From positions 5,146,001 to 5,210,000 of the forward strand of contig NZ_CP018082.1 in NCBI RefSeq assembly GCF_001886715.1: a DNA stretch of 64,000 bases, read 5' to 3'. This stretch comes from Nocardia mangyaensis. GTDB lineage: Bacteria > Actinomycetota > Actinomycetes > Mycobacteriales > Mycobacteriaceae. The notes under the pieces were generated by a model. That model made no database searches and was not told where the DNA came from. It saw nothing but the letters and a program-made list of their open reading frames with translations. Below are positions 26,955-35,859 of the stretch, one piece after another. Numbering within the stretch: the stretch's first letter is position 1; every line of letters starts with the position of its first letter. A program made the translations under genes and the position numbers.

Positions 26955-27122
26955 TCACGGCGCCTCACCAGATGCGTTGGCGCGCAACAGGTCTCGGACT
27001 AGGTCGAAGTCCGCGCCCGTACGGAAGCGCAGGCAGCCCTTGCCCATGTCGTGGCTCGCGAGGCGGTCGGCGAAGGCGTCGCGGACTTCGGGGGCCTTGC
27101 TCTGCACCACCTGCTCAGCCAC
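26955..27122 (-). CDS. small DUF1801-like C-terminal fragment after moaD
   Basis: A 55-residue ORF starting at a GTG that overlaps the moaD stop by 8 nt (GTGGCTGA), the same overlap seen between moaA and moaD. It reads [20 protein letters not shown], then HDMGKGCLRFRTGADFDLVR, which resembles the last third of DUF1801/YdhG-type proteins (KGxLRFR followed by D-x-D-L-V-R-x-L-L). The usual N-terminal two thirds are absent, so it is a shortened gene or a remnant kept in frame by coupling. Function unknown. Confidence 0.42.
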   Translation of the reverse strand: MAEQVVQSKAPEVRDAFADRLASHDMGKGCLRFRTGADFDLVRDLLRANASGEAP

Positions 27123-27357
27123 CCGCGAACGGGGGCAACACGTCGACGCGGTCGCGGAGCATGGCTGACGGGTCGCGGGTGAGTTCGTCACCGATGAGGA
27201 AGGCGCACACCCCGACCAGGCCGTCGACCTCGGAGCCGTAGGTGGCGGCAAGGGTGGCGCGCAGGTCGGCGACGGTGGCGCCGTCGGGTAGTTCGAGTGA
27301 TTCGGTGTTCTTGCCGACCGCGTCGGCGATGGCGGCGAAATAGCGGACCTCAACCAC
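27115..27357 (-). CDS. moaD: MoaD, small subunit of molybdopterin synthase
   Basis: Ubiquitin-like sulfur carrier, 80 residues from the GTG at 27357. It starts [20 protein letters not shown] and ends PPFAGG; the C-terminal Gly-Gly is thiocarboxylated and donates sulfur to precursor Z in the MoaD-MoaE complex. The start overlaps the moaA stop by 8 nt, implying translational coupling. The partner moaE is at 30940 on the other strand. A longer frame from 27693 is antisense-type extension and not used. Confidence 0.9.
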   Translation of the reverse strand: MVEVRYFAAIADAVGKNTESLELPDGATVADLRATLAATYGSEVDGLVGVCAFLIGDELTRDPSAMLRDRVDVLPPFAGG

Positions 27358-28408
27358 CGATGGCTCCCATCGTGCGTTCCGGGGGGACGAAACCGGCGGC
27401 ATCGATACCGTGCCCGGCCCATTTCTGCCACATCGCGCCGCGCCACAGCTCGGCGACCTCGGCGTCGTCGGCGCCTGCCCGCAGCGCGGTACGCACGTCG
27501 AACTCCTGGTCGCTGAACAGGCACGAGCGCAGCATGCCATCGGCGGTGAGCCGGGTGCGGTCGCAGCTGTCGCAGAACTTGCGGGTGACCGTCGCGATGA
27601 TGCCGACGGTGGCGGGGCCGCCGTCGACGAGCCACTTCTCGGCGGGTGCCGAGGGGTCGACGCGACCGGCGGGGGTGAGGGTGAAGCGTTCACCGAGCAC
27701 GTCCAGGAGGTCGGCGGCGGTCACCATGTGCTCGCGCGCCCACTCGTGGTCGGCGTCGAGCGGCATTTCCTCGATGAAGCGCAGTTCGCAGCCCTCGGCC
27801 AGGCACCAGGCGAGCAGGTCCGGCGCACCGGCCAGGTTCTGCCGCATGAGCACGGCGTTGACCTTCACCGGGGTGAGACCGGCATCGCGGGCGGCGCGGA
27901 TGCCGTTGAGTACCGACTCGAGGCGGTCGCGGCGGGTGAGGCGGGCGAAATCGGCCTGGTCGACGGTGTCGAGGGAGACATTCACCCTCGACAATCCCGC
28001 CTTGACCAGCGCGGCGGCGCGGTGTTCGAGGCCGACGCCGTTGGTCGTCATCGCCAGCGGTGTCCCTGGCACCGCCGCGTGACAGCCGGCGACGATCTGC
28101 TCCAGTTCCCGGCGCATCAACGGCTCACCGCCGGTGAACCGCACCTCACGCACCCCGAGTTCGGTGACGGCCAGCGAGACCAGGCGCACGATCTCGTCGG
28201 CGGTGAGCAACTCCTCGCGCGGGATCGGCGGCAGCCCCTCCTCGGGCATACAGTAGGTACAGCGCAGCGAGCACTTCTCGGTGATGGAAACGCGCAGGTC
28301 GCGTGCGATCCGGCCGAACCGGTCGACGAGGAGCGGCGTCTCGGGTCTGCCGTGCAGGGACGGCAGCTCCGATCGCACAGCGGGAATCCCCATATCGACC
28401 AGCGTCAT
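27350..28408 (-). CDS. moaA: GTP 3',8-cyclase MoaA
   Basis: Radical-SAM enzyme of 352 residues that starts molybdenum cofactor synthesis by rearranging GTP. The SAM cluster ligands are C46, C50 and C53 (CSLRCTYC). [13 protein letters not shown] is the radical-SAM GGE motif. The second cluster is in [17 protein letters not shown] and LRSCLF. The protein ends MGAIGG; the terminal Gly-Gly is required in MoaA. The ATG at 28408 has GGAGAA upstream. It heads the moaA-moaD operon, divergent from moeA. Confidence 0.96.
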   Translation of the reverse strand: MTLVDMGIPAVRSELPSLHGRPETPLLVDRFGRIARDLRVSITEKCSLRCTYCMPEEGLPPIPREELLTADEIVRLVSLAVTELGVREVRFTGGEPLMRRELEQIVAGCHAAVPGTPLAMTTNGVGLEHRAAALVKAGLSRVNVSLDTVDQADFARLTRRDRLESVLNGIRAARDAGLTPVKVNAVLMRQNLAGAPDLLAWCLAEGCELRFIEEMPLDADHEWAREHMVTAADLLDVLGERFTLTPAGRVDPSAPAEKWLVDGGPATVGIIATVTRKFCDSCDRTRLTADGMLRSCLFSDQEFDVRTALRAGADDAEVAELWRGAMWQKWAGHGIDAAGFVPPERTMGAIGG

Positions 28409-28431
28409 TTCTCCAGTATGACCTGTCGGAC

Positions 28432-28506
28432 CCCGCCGGATCCGTGCGGCGGGCCGAATGGTCACGAACTCGTCGGGCTCACCGCGAGCAACCCCCCGCG
28501 GTGAGC
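28432..28506. promoter_or_regulatory. two hairpins between divergent moaA and moeA
   Basis: CCCGCCG (28432-28438) pairs with CGGCGGG (28447-28453), and GCTCACCGCG (28477-28486) pairs perfectly with CGCGGTGAGC (28497-28506). Both lie in the 143-bp gap between the divergent Moco operons. The longer one is a candidate operator for coordinated control of both directions; no regulator is next to it. Confidence 0.45.
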
Positions 28507-28551
28507 GACGCGGGCCGAACCCACCGGTCCGGCGGCGATTAGGCTGACAGC

Positions 28552-29757
28552 ATGACTCCCCGGCCCGCCACCGCGTCGGCGCGCAGCGTCGACGAGTACC
28601 GCGACACCGTCGCCGCGCTGCTGGCCCACCTGTTCGAGCGCCCCGACGAGCAGGCGCCGGTCCCGGCCGCGCTCGGCCGGGTCCTCGCCACCGATGTGGT
28701 CTCACCCACCGATCTACCGGTCTTTCGCAACTCGGCGATGGACGGCTACGCCGTGCGGGCCGCCGATGTGGCCGTCACCCCGGCGCAGCTGCCGGTGGCC
28801 GGGGTGATCGCGGCGGGCGATGCGGGGACGTCAGCGCTGGACGCCGGGTCGGCGATGAAGGTGATGACCGGCGCGCCGGTGCCGCCCGGCGCCGACTGCG
28901 TGATCCCGGTCGAGGATGTGCAGGTGGGCGCGGACCGGATCGTGGTCGAGCGCGGTCGTGGTCGGGGCGAGTTCGTGCGCGAGGCCGGCACCGATGTGCG
29001 CACCGGCGAGCTGGTCGCCCGGGCGGGCACCGTGCTCGCGCCCCGGCACATCGCGGCGCTCGCCGCCGTCGGGCTGCCCACCGTGCCGGTGCTGACCCGG
29101 CTGCGGGCGGTGTGCGTCACCACCGGTGACGAACTGCGGCCCGCGGGCAGTGCGCTCGCGCCGGGGCAGATCTACAACTCGAACGGGATCGCGCTGGCCG
29201 CGGCGTTGCGGGCCGACGGCGTCGAGGTGGTCGAGGTCGCGCACAGCACCGACGATCCCGCGCGGTTCACCGCCGTGCTGCGCGCCGCGGTCGCCGCCGC
29301 CGATGTGGTCTTCACCTCGGGCGGGGTGTCCAAGGGCGATTTCGAGGTTGTCAAGGATGTGCTGGCGCCGCTGGGCGGGACCTTCGGGCCGGTCGCCGTG
29401 CAGCCGGGCGGACCGCAGGGATACACGGTGGTCGACGGCGTTCCGGTGCTGAGTTTCCCCGGAAATCCGGTGAGCACGATGGTGTCCTATGCCGTGTTCG
29501 CGCGGCCCGTCGTGCGTGCGCTGGGCGGGCTGCCCGCGCCGGAGACCCGCGAGGTGACCCTGTTGACCCCCGTGCGCTCACCCGCCGGGCGACGCCAATA
29601 CCTGCGCGGTCTGATGACCGAGAATGGAGTGGAAGTGATCTCGGGACCGGGCTCTCATCTCATCGCGGGCATGGCCTGGGCCGACGCACTCGTCGACGTG
29701 CCCGCCGAGGTCACCACGCTGCCCGCCGGTTCCCCTGTGCGAATCTTGTCGCTATGA
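28552..29757 (+). CDS. moeA: molybdopterin molybdenumtransferase MoeA
   Basis: MoeA, 401 residues: inserts molybdate into adenylylated molybdopterin. Domain order is normal: N-terminal region with [19 protein letters not shown], then [19 protein letters not shown], the MPT-binding domain with [36 protein letters not shown] and [14 protein letters not shown], and a C-terminal domain IV. ATG start at 28552. Its stop overlaps the start of the moaC-mog gene by four bases (ATGA), so moeA, moaC-mog and moaE form one coupled operon. Confidence 0.95.
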   Translation: MTPRPATASARSVDEYRDTVAALLAHLFERPDEQAPVPAALGRVLATDVVSPTDLPVFRNSAMDGYAVRAADVAVTPAQLPVAGVIAAGDAGTSALDAGSAMKVMTGAPVPPGADCVIPVEDVQVGADRIVVERGRGRGEFVREAGTDVRTGELVARAGTVLAPRHIAALAAVGLPTVPVLTRLRAVCVTTGDELRPAGSALAPGQIYNSNGIALAAALRADGVEVVEVAHSTDDPARFTAVLRAAVAAADVVFTSGGVSKGDFEVVKDVLAPLGGTFGPVAVQPGGPQGYTVVDGVPVLSFPGNPVSTMVSYAVFARPVVRALGGLPAPETREVTLLTPVRSPAGRRQYLRGLMTENGVEVISGPGSHLIAGMAWADALVDVPAEVTTLPAGSPVRILSL

Positions 29758-30947
29758 GCGAGTTGTCCCACGTCGACCGCGAGGGTCGCGCGCGCATGGT
29801 CGATGTGAGTGCCAAGGCCGACACCACTCGGATCGCCGTCGCCGCAGGGGAATTGACCACCACGGCCGAGGTTGTCGCACTGGTGCGCGCCGACGGCATG
29901 CCCAAGGCGGATGTGCTGTCCACGGCGCGGCTGGCCGGAATCGCCGGGGCCAAGCGAACTTCGGAGCTGATCCCGCTGTGCCATCAGCTGGCGTTGTCGT
30001 CGGTGAAGGTCGAGTTCGGGTTCACCGACACCTCGATCACCATCCAGGCCTCGGCCAAGACCACCGGACCGACCGGGGTCGAGATGGAGGCGCTCACCGC
30101 TGTCGCCGTGGCGGGGCTCACGCTGCACGACATGGTGAAGGCGGTCGATCCGGCGGCGGTGCTCAACGGGGTGCGGTTGCTGACCAAAGAGGGTGGCAAG
30201 CATGGGCATTGGATGCGGCCCGAGGCGCGGGTGGCATCCGAGACTGCGGGTAGCGAGGCGCTGAGTCGTTGGGCACCGGTCGACGCTGCGGCTGGGCGCA
30301 CGGAGACGGCCGGTGCTGCCGGACATCGGGAGACGGTGTCGGTGGAATCGCCACGAACAGCGGCGATAGATGCCGCAGTCGAGCACACAGCATCAGCGGC
30401 GGTGGTTACGGACAGCGCCGAGCGCGCAGAGCCGTCGCCGGTCGTCACCGACAGCTCCAGGCGCGCGGTCTCGTCGCGGACCGCCGTGGTTGTCGTCGCC
30501 TCGACCGGTACCGCGGCGGGAACGCGCACCGACACGACCGGCCCTGTTCTCGCCGAATGGCTCACCGCGCAGGGGTTCTCGGTGCGCGGGCCGCTCGTCT
30601 ACGCCGATGCCGACATCGCGGCCGGGTTGTGCGATGCGCTCGACGGTGCGCCCTCCTTCATCGTCACCACCGGCGGCACCGGCGCCTCCCCCACCGATGC
30701 CACCCCAGAAGCGACGCGCGCCGTGCTCGACCGGGAACTGCCCGGTGTCGCCGACGCGATCCGGCAGCGGGGCACCGCGAAGTTTCCCTTGGCCGCGCTC
30801 AGCCGTGGTGTCGCGGGGCTGGTCGGCGGTACCGTGGTGGTCAACCTGCCCGGTTCGCCCGGCGGGGTGAAGGACGGGATCGCGGTTCTGGAACCGCTGC
30901 TGGATCATCTGCTCGCGCAAGTAGCCGGAGGGGGCGCCCATGACTGA
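29754..30947 (+). CDS. moaC: bifunctional MoaC-Mog (MogA/MoaB) fusion
   Basis: A 397-residue fusion of two Moco enzymes. Residues 1 to about 160 are MoaC, cyclic pyranopterin monophosphate synthase: LSHVDREGRARMVDVSAK, IPLCHQLALSSVKVEF, KTTGPTGVEMEALTAV, LHDMVKAVD. Residues about 243-397 are a MogA/MoaB domain that adenylylates molybdopterin: AVVVVASTGTAAGTRTDTTG, FIVTTGGTGASPTDATPEAT, VVNLPGSPGGVKDG. Between them is an approximately 80-residue Ala/Thr/Ser/Glu-rich linker with no structure. Such fusions are known in actinobacteria. It overlaps moeA (ATGA) and moaE (8 nt). Confidence 0.93.
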   Translation: MSELSHVDREGRARMVDVSAKADTTRIAVAAGELTTTAEVVALVRADGMPKADVLSTARLAGIAGAKRTSELIPLCHQLALSSVKVEFGFTDTSITIQASAKTTGPTGVEMEALTAVAVAGLTLHDMVKAVDPAAVLNGVRLLTKEGGKHGHWMRPEARVASETAGSEALSRWAPVDAAAGRTETAGAAGHRETVSVESPRTAAIDAAVEHTASAAVVTDSAERAEPSPVVTDSSRRAVSSRTAVVVVASTGTAAGTRTDTTGPVLAEWLTAQGFSVRGPLVYADADIAAGLCDALDGAPSFIVTTGGTGASPTDATPEATRAVLDRELPGVADAIRQRGTAKFPLAALSRGVAGLVGGTVVVNLPGSPGGVKDGIAVLEPLLDHLLAQVAGGGAHD

Positions 30948-31371
30948 GGACGGGGCGGTCCGCCTGACGGCGATCCTCGAGCACGATCTAGACCCCATCG
31001 CGGTCGAGAAGGCGGTCGACGGACCGGAATTCGGCGCGGTCGTGGTGTTCACCGGGAAGGTGCGCAACCACGATGGCGGGCAAGCGGTTTCGGCACTGGA
31101 GTACTCCGCGCATCCGCAAGCCGAGCGGTTCCTGCGCCAGGTGTGCGCCGAAGTGTCCACCGGCAGTGGGCTGCCGGTCGCGGCGACGCATCGGATCGGC
31201 TCGCTGAGCATCGGCGACCTCGCCATTGTGGTAGCAGTCGCCGCTCCCCACCGAGGCGAGGCGTTCACCGTCTGTGCCGAGCTCGTCGAGCGGATCAAGC
31301 ACGAGGTGCCGATCTGGAAACGCCAACTCTTCGCCGACGGACTCTCCGAATGGGTCAACGCCTGCGGCTAA
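30940..31371 (+). CDS. moaE: MoaE, large subunit of molybdopterin synthase
   Basis: MoaE, 143 residues, which with MoaD turns precursor Z into molybdopterin. Motifs: VVVFTGKVRNHDGGQAVSALEYSA (cut here to its core FTGKVRNHDGG), THRIGSLSIGDLAIVVAV, and KHEVPIWKRQLFADG with the catalytic lysine in K-x-x-x-P-I-W-K. The start overlaps the end of the fusion gene. It is the last gene of the moeA operon and is followed by an inverted repeat. Confidence 0.95.
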   Translation: MTEDGAVRLTAILEHDLDPIAVEKAVDGPEFGAVVVFTGKVRNHDGGQAVSALEYSAHPQAERFLRQVCAEVSTGSGLPVAATHRIGSLSIGDLAIVVAVAAPHRGEAFTVCAELVERIKHEVPIWKRQLFADGLSEWVNACG

Positions 31372-31386
31372 CCGCACTGGACCAGC

Positions 31387-31447
31387 GATCACCAGGCTCT
31401 GGTGCAGGTATCGGTCGAGTGGGCGAGGCCACCACAGCCTGGTGATC
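31387..31447. terminator. inverted repeat between moaE and COG0523 gene
   Basis: GATCACCAGGCT (31387-31398) and AGCCTGGTGATC (31436-31447) are perfect 12-bp arms 37 bp apart, with further CTGGTG/CACCA pairing inside. It lies in the 94-bp gap between convergent genes and is probably a terminator. Confidence 0.55.
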
Positions 31448-31465
31448 AGCTGTCCGGGTCGGGGG

Positions 31466-32509
31466 TCAGTCGACGGTCGGGGTGTAGCGCCAGATGCCGA
31501 GCATAGCCTGTTCGTCCAGCGGTGAATCGCCGTCGAACACGGTGTCGGCCAATCGTTTCCGTGCGTCGTCGGTGTTCAGACCCGACCCGATCAGGACCAG
31601 GTTCGTCACCCGCTGTTCGCCGCGAGCCCAGGTGCCCGGGGTGAACACCACATGCCTGCCGACCAGGTGCACCTCGAACTTGCGACGTTCTCCGGGTACC
31701 GCGAACGCCACGCAGCCCTTGGCGCGGAACACCCCCGGTGGCGGGTCTTCCAGGAACGCGACCAGGGCGCGCGGGTCGAGGGGGCGTTCGCTGGTGAACG
31801 AGACCGAGACGTACTCGTCGTGCAGGTGCCGGTGCTCGGGGTCGTCGTGATCGTGGTCGTGTTCGTCGAGCAGGGAGTCGAAACTCAGCTGCTGGGCCAC
31901 CTTCGGTTCCTCGGGCGCGTGCTCGTCGAACAGCAGGCCGGGATCTACCCGGCCGTGCGTCGTCGCGTAGACCGGGACCTGGCCGACCCATCCGGCGACC
32001 TGCGCGCGGAGGGCGGCGAGCGCTTCGGGTGCGACCCGATCCGCCTTGTTCACCAGCACCAGATCCGCCAGCCGCAGATGCGTCACCAACTCCGGGTGCC
32101 GCTCGCTCGCCGCACCGAACTGTTCGGCATCGACCACCTCGACCAACCCGCCGTATCCGATCCGCGGGTTCGGATTGGCCACCACCATCCTGATCAGATT
32201 CCGTGGCTCGGCCAGCCCGCTGGCCTCCACCACGATCACATCCACCGCGCTGCGCGGTTGCGCCAACCGCCCGAACAGATCGTCGAGCTCGGAGGCGTCC
32301 ACCGCACAGCACACGCACCCGTTCCCCAGCGACACCATCGCGTCGACCTGCCCCGCCACCAGCATCGCGTCGATGTTCACCGCCCCGAAGTCGTTGACCA
32401 CCACCCCGATCCGGGTCCCCCGATTGTTGCGCAACAAATAGTTGAGCAGGGTCGTCTTCCCCGACCCGAGAAACCCAGCAACGATCACCACAGGAATCAC
32501 CGAACCCAT
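31466..32509 (-). CDS. CobW/COG0523 family GTPase, putative metal chaperone
   Basis: G3E-class P-loop GTPase of 347 residues. Walker A is GFLGSGKTTLL; the metal-binding C-x-C-C motif is GNGCVCCAVD; LVLVNKADRV is the base-specificity motif. A His/Asp-rich insertion (EHDHDHDDPEHRHLHDE) sits before the CobW C-terminal domain. These proteins hand Zn, Co or Fe to client proteins or help under zinc limitation; the client here is unknown. The start at 32509 is chosen because the family begins 4-6 residues before VVIVAGFLGSGK. It is convergent with the Moco operon, but no functional link is shown. Confidence 0.85.
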   Translation of the reverse strand: MGSVIPVVIVAGFLGSGKTTLLNYLLRNNRGTRIGVVVNDFGAVNIDAMLVAGQVDAMVSLGNGCVCCAVDASELDDLFGRLAQPRSAVDVIVVEASGLAEPRNLIRMVVANPNPRIGYGGLVEVVDAEQFGAASERHPELVTHLRLADLVLVNKADRVAPEALAALRAQVAGWVGQVPVYATTHGRVDPGLLFDEHAPEEPKVAQQLSFDSLLDEHDHDHDDPEHRHLHDEYVSVSFTSERPLDPRALVAFLEDPPPGVFRAKGCVAFAVPGERRKFEVHLVGRHVVFTPGTWARGEQRVTNLVLIGSGLNTDDARKRLADTVFDGDSPLDEQAMLGIWRYTPTVD

Positions 32510-32672
32510 GGTGCCAGCCGCCGCGCAGACACCCCCGAGCACCCACCCGCGCGATCCGACTGGTTGCCCGGTGCCGACCAGTGTTGCGGTGCTGATCGAA
32601 TCGCCGACTCGGCGCACCGGCCGGCGTCACCGACATCTGGCTGGTCACCATCGACGGCGAAGCGCCGCGGTC

Positions 32673-34928
32673 CTACTTCGTCGGGCCGAAGACCAGGCCG
32701 ACCAGGGTGTAGGCGAGGTTGATCAGCTGGCTGGTGATCGCGGTGTTGTCCATGCCGAGTGCCCTGGCCAGTGGCATCAGCAGGTCGAGGACGGTGGTGA
32801 TCGGGCCGCCGAGTGAGCTCAGGTCCGGGGCTGCCTCTTCCGGGGCGGGTTCGGCCTTCGGCGTGGTGCCGCGCGTCCTCGGCGTGGTGTTGGAGGGCGC
32901 GGAGGGTGCGTCGGGGGCTGCGGTGCGGGCCGGGGCGACGGGGATCGGGGCCGGCGCGGGGGCGCGGACCGGGAGCACGCGGGGGGCGAACGCCAGTGCG
33001 GCGGCGGGCTGCCCGTTGGGAGCCTCCGGCTCCTGGGGTTCGGTTGCGGGCCGACCGGGTGCGGGGTCCGACTGGGTCGGTTCGTCGGTGGGCGAGACTC
33101 CGTCACTCGATCCGCTCGGCAGGAGAGGTCCGAGAGCGGAGTCGGGGGCGGCGGTTCCGTTCTGTGGGGCGGATTCGCTCGTGCCTGCCCCGTCGGCCTG
33201 GGGTGCCTGGTCACTCGTACCGTTCGGGAGTGGCGGCGGGGCTGCGGCGGGTGCCGCTTCCGGTGTGGTGGCGGTCGGTTCCGATGCGGGATCAGTGGGG
33301 TCGCTCGCGGGCGGTGTCACCACCCCGTGAGAGGTGGTCGGCACAGCGGTGGCGGACTGACCCGAATCCGTGCCGGGGCGACTCGAATCCTCAGCGGGCC
33401 GGTCCTGCTCGTTCGGGCTGGTCGGCGGACTGGGCGGAGGGACAGCGGTCGGAATCCGGCCGAGCACCGAGGATGCCGGGGTGGTTGCGGCGGATTCCGG
33501 GTCGGACTCGGTCGGCGGCTGATTCGGGTCAGCGGGCGCGGGTTCGGTGGAGGGTGCCTCGTCGCTCGAACCACTCGGCGGAGCCGTTTCGTCGGCTGGT
33601 GCCGCCTGGTCGCTCGAACCGGTTGCGGGTGCCACAACCGGGCCGAAAGCTGTTTTCGCGGCAGGTATTTCGATCTCGCTGCCCGAGTTGCCCGTCGCAG
33701 GTTCGGATTCGATGCTCGAGCCCGTCGAGGGGCTACGATCCGCCCCTGGCGGAATCTGGATGCTCGAACCGGTCGACGGTTCCGTTCCTTCGGCCTGCGA
33801 AGAATCTCCGCTGGATCCGGTCGGGATCGCGGCGGAGATCCGGCCCGCGGCCAGCGATGCCGGTGCCGTCGAGGTGCCGGGTTCCGATTCGGCCGGGGGC
33901 GGGTCCTCGGCGGGAGGTTCGTCGGGCTGGGTCGAATTCTCCTCGGCCGGGGCCTGGTCGGTCGGGGTTCCCTCGGCCGGCGCCTGCTCGACGGGAGCCG
34001 CGTCGGCCGGGGCTTCGTCCACCGGGGCCGACTCGGCGGGAGCTCGATCGACCGGAGCCTCGGCGGCGGGGGCCGGATCGGCGGGAGCCGACGCGCCCTC
34101 GGCCGGCGCGGGCTCGGCGGCCGGGATCGCGGCCGCGACGGGTGTGTTCAGCAGGTACCCGGCGACGCCGGTGACGATGGCGATGGCGTGCTCGAGCTGA
34201 CCCTCTCGAGATTCGAGCAGGGCCGCGTCCGCGGGATTGGCGGCATTGCCCATCTCCACGAAGACCAGGGGGACCTGCGTCAGCGCGGGCCCGGCGATAT
34301 CGGCGCGGGTCTGCAGACCGCCGCTGACGCCCGCGTACGTGGCGGCGGGGAATCCGGCGGCCAGGTAGGCGTCGCGGACGGCGGCGGAGGCGGTGCGCCC
34401 GGGGCCGGACTGGGCGCGATCGGCAGCGGCGTCGGGGATGGGCAACTGCGGGACGATCAGGTGAAATCCCCGCTGGTCGCCGGGGGCGCTGTCGGCGTGG
34501 ATGCTCACCGCGACCGCGGCGCCCGACTCATTGGCGGCGCGGGCACGATCGTCGACGCACCCGCCCCAGCCCGCGTCGTCGGTGCGGCTCAGTACCACCT
34601 GGGCACCGAGTGCCTGCAGCGACGCCTTGACCAGCTGGGCGACTTCCCAGTTGATGGTGTGTTCGGGGATGCCGTTGAGCGAAGTCGTGCCGGTGGTCTG
34701 GCAGTCCTTGGTGCCGCCGCGGCCGTTGTCGACCTGGCGGGCGAGGTTCTCCGAATGCGCCGGGCCCTGATGCCCGGGGTCGAGAAAGATTGTTCTGCCT
34801 GCGAGTTTGTCGCCGGTAGCCGGATCCGGCGCCGCGTGTGCGTTCACGGGCGCCAGCCCGGACAGCGACACGACGACCGCAGCGGAGACAGTGGAGCAGA
34901 GACCGGCCTTGATGATGTTTGGCTGCAT
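32673..34928 (-). CDS. N-acetylmuramoyl-L-alanine amidase with long repetitive tail
   Basis: Secreted zinc amidase (Amidase_3) that cleaves the MurNAc-L-Ala bond of peptidoglycan, 751 residues from the ATG at 34928. Signal peptide: KAGLCSTVSAAVVVSLSGLA then VNAHA. The catalytic domain (about 41-245) has IFLDPGHQG (Zn His53), the Glu ligand in AHSENLARQ, AVSIHADSA (second Zn His) and FVEMGN (catalytic Glu). It resembles mycobacterial Rv3717/Ami1. A Pro/Ala/Glu/Ser tail of about 440 residues follows with repeats such as APVDEAPAD and TGSS, then a conserved-looking C-terminal block (SSLGGPITTVLDLLMPLARA). Upstream in-frame ATGs (to 34982) would disturb the signal peptide. Confidence 0.82.
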   Translation of the reverse strand: MQPNIIKAGLCSTVSAAVVVSLSGLAPVNAHAAPDPATGDKLAGRTIFLDPGHQGPAHSENLARQVDNGRGGTKDCQTTGTTSLNGIPEHTINWEVAQLVKASLQALGAQVVLSRTDDAGWGGCVDDRARAANESGAAVAVSIHADSAPGDQRGFHLIVPQLPIPDAAADRAQSGPGRTASAAVRDAYLAAGFPAATYAGVSGGLQTRADIAGPALTQVPLVFVEMGNAANPADAALLESREGQLEHAIAIVTGVAGYLLNTPVAAAIPAAEPAPAEGASAPADPAPAAEAPVDRAPAESAPVDEAPADAAPVEQAPAEGTPTDQAPAEENSTQPDEPPAEDPPPAESEPGTSTAPASLAAGRISAAIPTGSSGDSSQAEGTEPSTGSSIQIPPGADRSPSTGSSIESEPATGNSGSEIEIPAAKTAFGPVVAPATGSSDQAAPADETAPPSGSSDEAPSTEPAPADPNQPPTESDPESAATTPASSVLGRIPTAVPPPSPPTSPNEQDRPAEDSSRPGTDSGQSATAVPTTSHGVVTPPASDPTDPASEPTATTPEAAPAAAPPPLPNGTSDQAPQADGAGTSESAPQNGTAAPDSALGPLLPSGSSDGVSPTDEPTQSDPAPGRPATEPQEPEAPNGQPAAALAFAPRVLPVRAPAPAPIPVAPARTAAPDAPSAPSNTTPRTRGTTPKAEPAPEEAAPDLSSLGGPITTVLDLLMPLARALGMDNTAITSQLINLAYTLVGLVFGPTK

Positions 34929-35103
34929 GTTCGGTCGGTGCCCCGGGACGGAGCACCCCTCCCTTCCCATTGGTAACATCAAACCCAGTGGTTCACTCTT
35001 GCAACGTGAGTATCATCAGAGCAAGCACAGTTACCGAAATGTGACCGCGCCCAACGATCCGTTTCCGCTGGTAAAACGCCCAAATGGGCGATCTGGGCGA
35101 CGG

Positions 35104-35640
35104 TCAGGCAACTTCGGGCAATTGACGCAGTGAACGCAGCGCGTAGTGCACCCGGGTCTTCACGGTGCCGACCGGAACACCGAAATCCTCGGCCACTTCC
35201 CGGTAGCCACGATCGCGCAGGATCACCTCGACCACGGCCGCGCGCTGCGGCTCCGGCAGCCTCGACAGCAGGTCATCGACCAGCAACCCGTCGACCAGAC
35301 CATCGGCGAAATCCGGCCCGCCGCAACCGGTCACCTCGGTGATGTCGGCCCAGCCCACATCACCGGGCCGGATCGCGCGCGCCCGTACGATGTCGACGAC
35401 GACATTGCGTTCGATCGCCAGCAGCCACGTCCGCACGCTGCCCTTGCGCGCGTCGAAGTCACCGCAGGCCCGCCACCCGCGCAGTAATGCCTCCTGCACC
35501 GCGTGCTCGGCCAGCCCGGAATCACCGAGGTCGCGCAGCGCCCGCCAGTGCAGCAGGCCACGATCGGCGGCCAGCACCTCGGCCAGCCCGTCTGTGGTAC
35601 ACAGTCGCGCGCAGTGCGGACCGCAGGAGTTCTCCGTCAT
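35104..35640 (-). CDS. ECF-type RNA polymerase sigma factor
   Basis: Sigma-70 family ECF sigma factor of 178 residues. Region 2 includes VQEALLRGWRACGDFD and RTWLLAIERNVVVDIVRAR; region 4 is LPEPQRAAVVEVILRDRGY, then VAEDFGVPVGTVKTRVHYAL, the -35-recognising helix-turn-helix. It resembles SigL/SigK-like members. The first 20 residues (MTENSCGPHCARLCTTDGL) contain three Cys and one His, unusual for this family. No anti-sigma gene is adjacent: the neighbours are the cell-wall amidase downstream (same strand, 175 nt) and a YrhB-like gene divergent. Regulon unknown. Confidence 0.88.
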   Translation of the reverse strand: MTENSCGPHCARLCTTDGLAEVLAADRGLLHWRALRDLGDSGLAEHAVQEALLRGWRACGDFDARKGSVRTWLLAIERNVVVDIVRARAIRPGDVGWADITEVTGCGGPDFADGLVDGLLVDDLLSRLPEPQRAAVVEVILRDRGYREVAEDFGVPVGTVKTRVHYALRSLRQLPEVA

Positions 35641-35731
35641 GTTCGGTTATCGCCGCAGGCGCCTCCGATGACAACGGTCGCGTTAAGCGACTCTTCAGGA
35701 TCCTGATGGCCCGGCGCGCGACACTTTTCCC

Positions 35732-35784
35732 ACGAGCCCGGCCGGGCCTGCTCCAGGAGGGGGGAGCAGGGCCACCGGGCTCGT
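35732..35784. repeat. large stem-loop upstream of sigma factor gene
   Basis: ACGAGCCCGG (35732-35741) pairs with CCGGGCTCGT (35775-35784), and inside it CCTGCTCC (35747-35754) pairs with GGAGCAGG (35763-35770). A T-rich run (TTCCTTTTCC) follows on the plus strand. It may be a plus-strand terminator or a structured leader of the sigma factor mRNA. Confidence 0.6.
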
Positions 35785-35859
35785 TCCTTTTCCGGCTTCG
35801 CCCGAATCGCTGACACGATCGCGCGTCGGCGGCGAGAATCGCGACGAGGAGCTGAGTAC

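Noticed and set aside
32424..32437. Perfect palindrome TTGTTGCGCAACAA
   Set aside because: It lies inside the coding sequence of the COG0523 gene (codons for L-R-N-N) and not near a promoter; probably chance.
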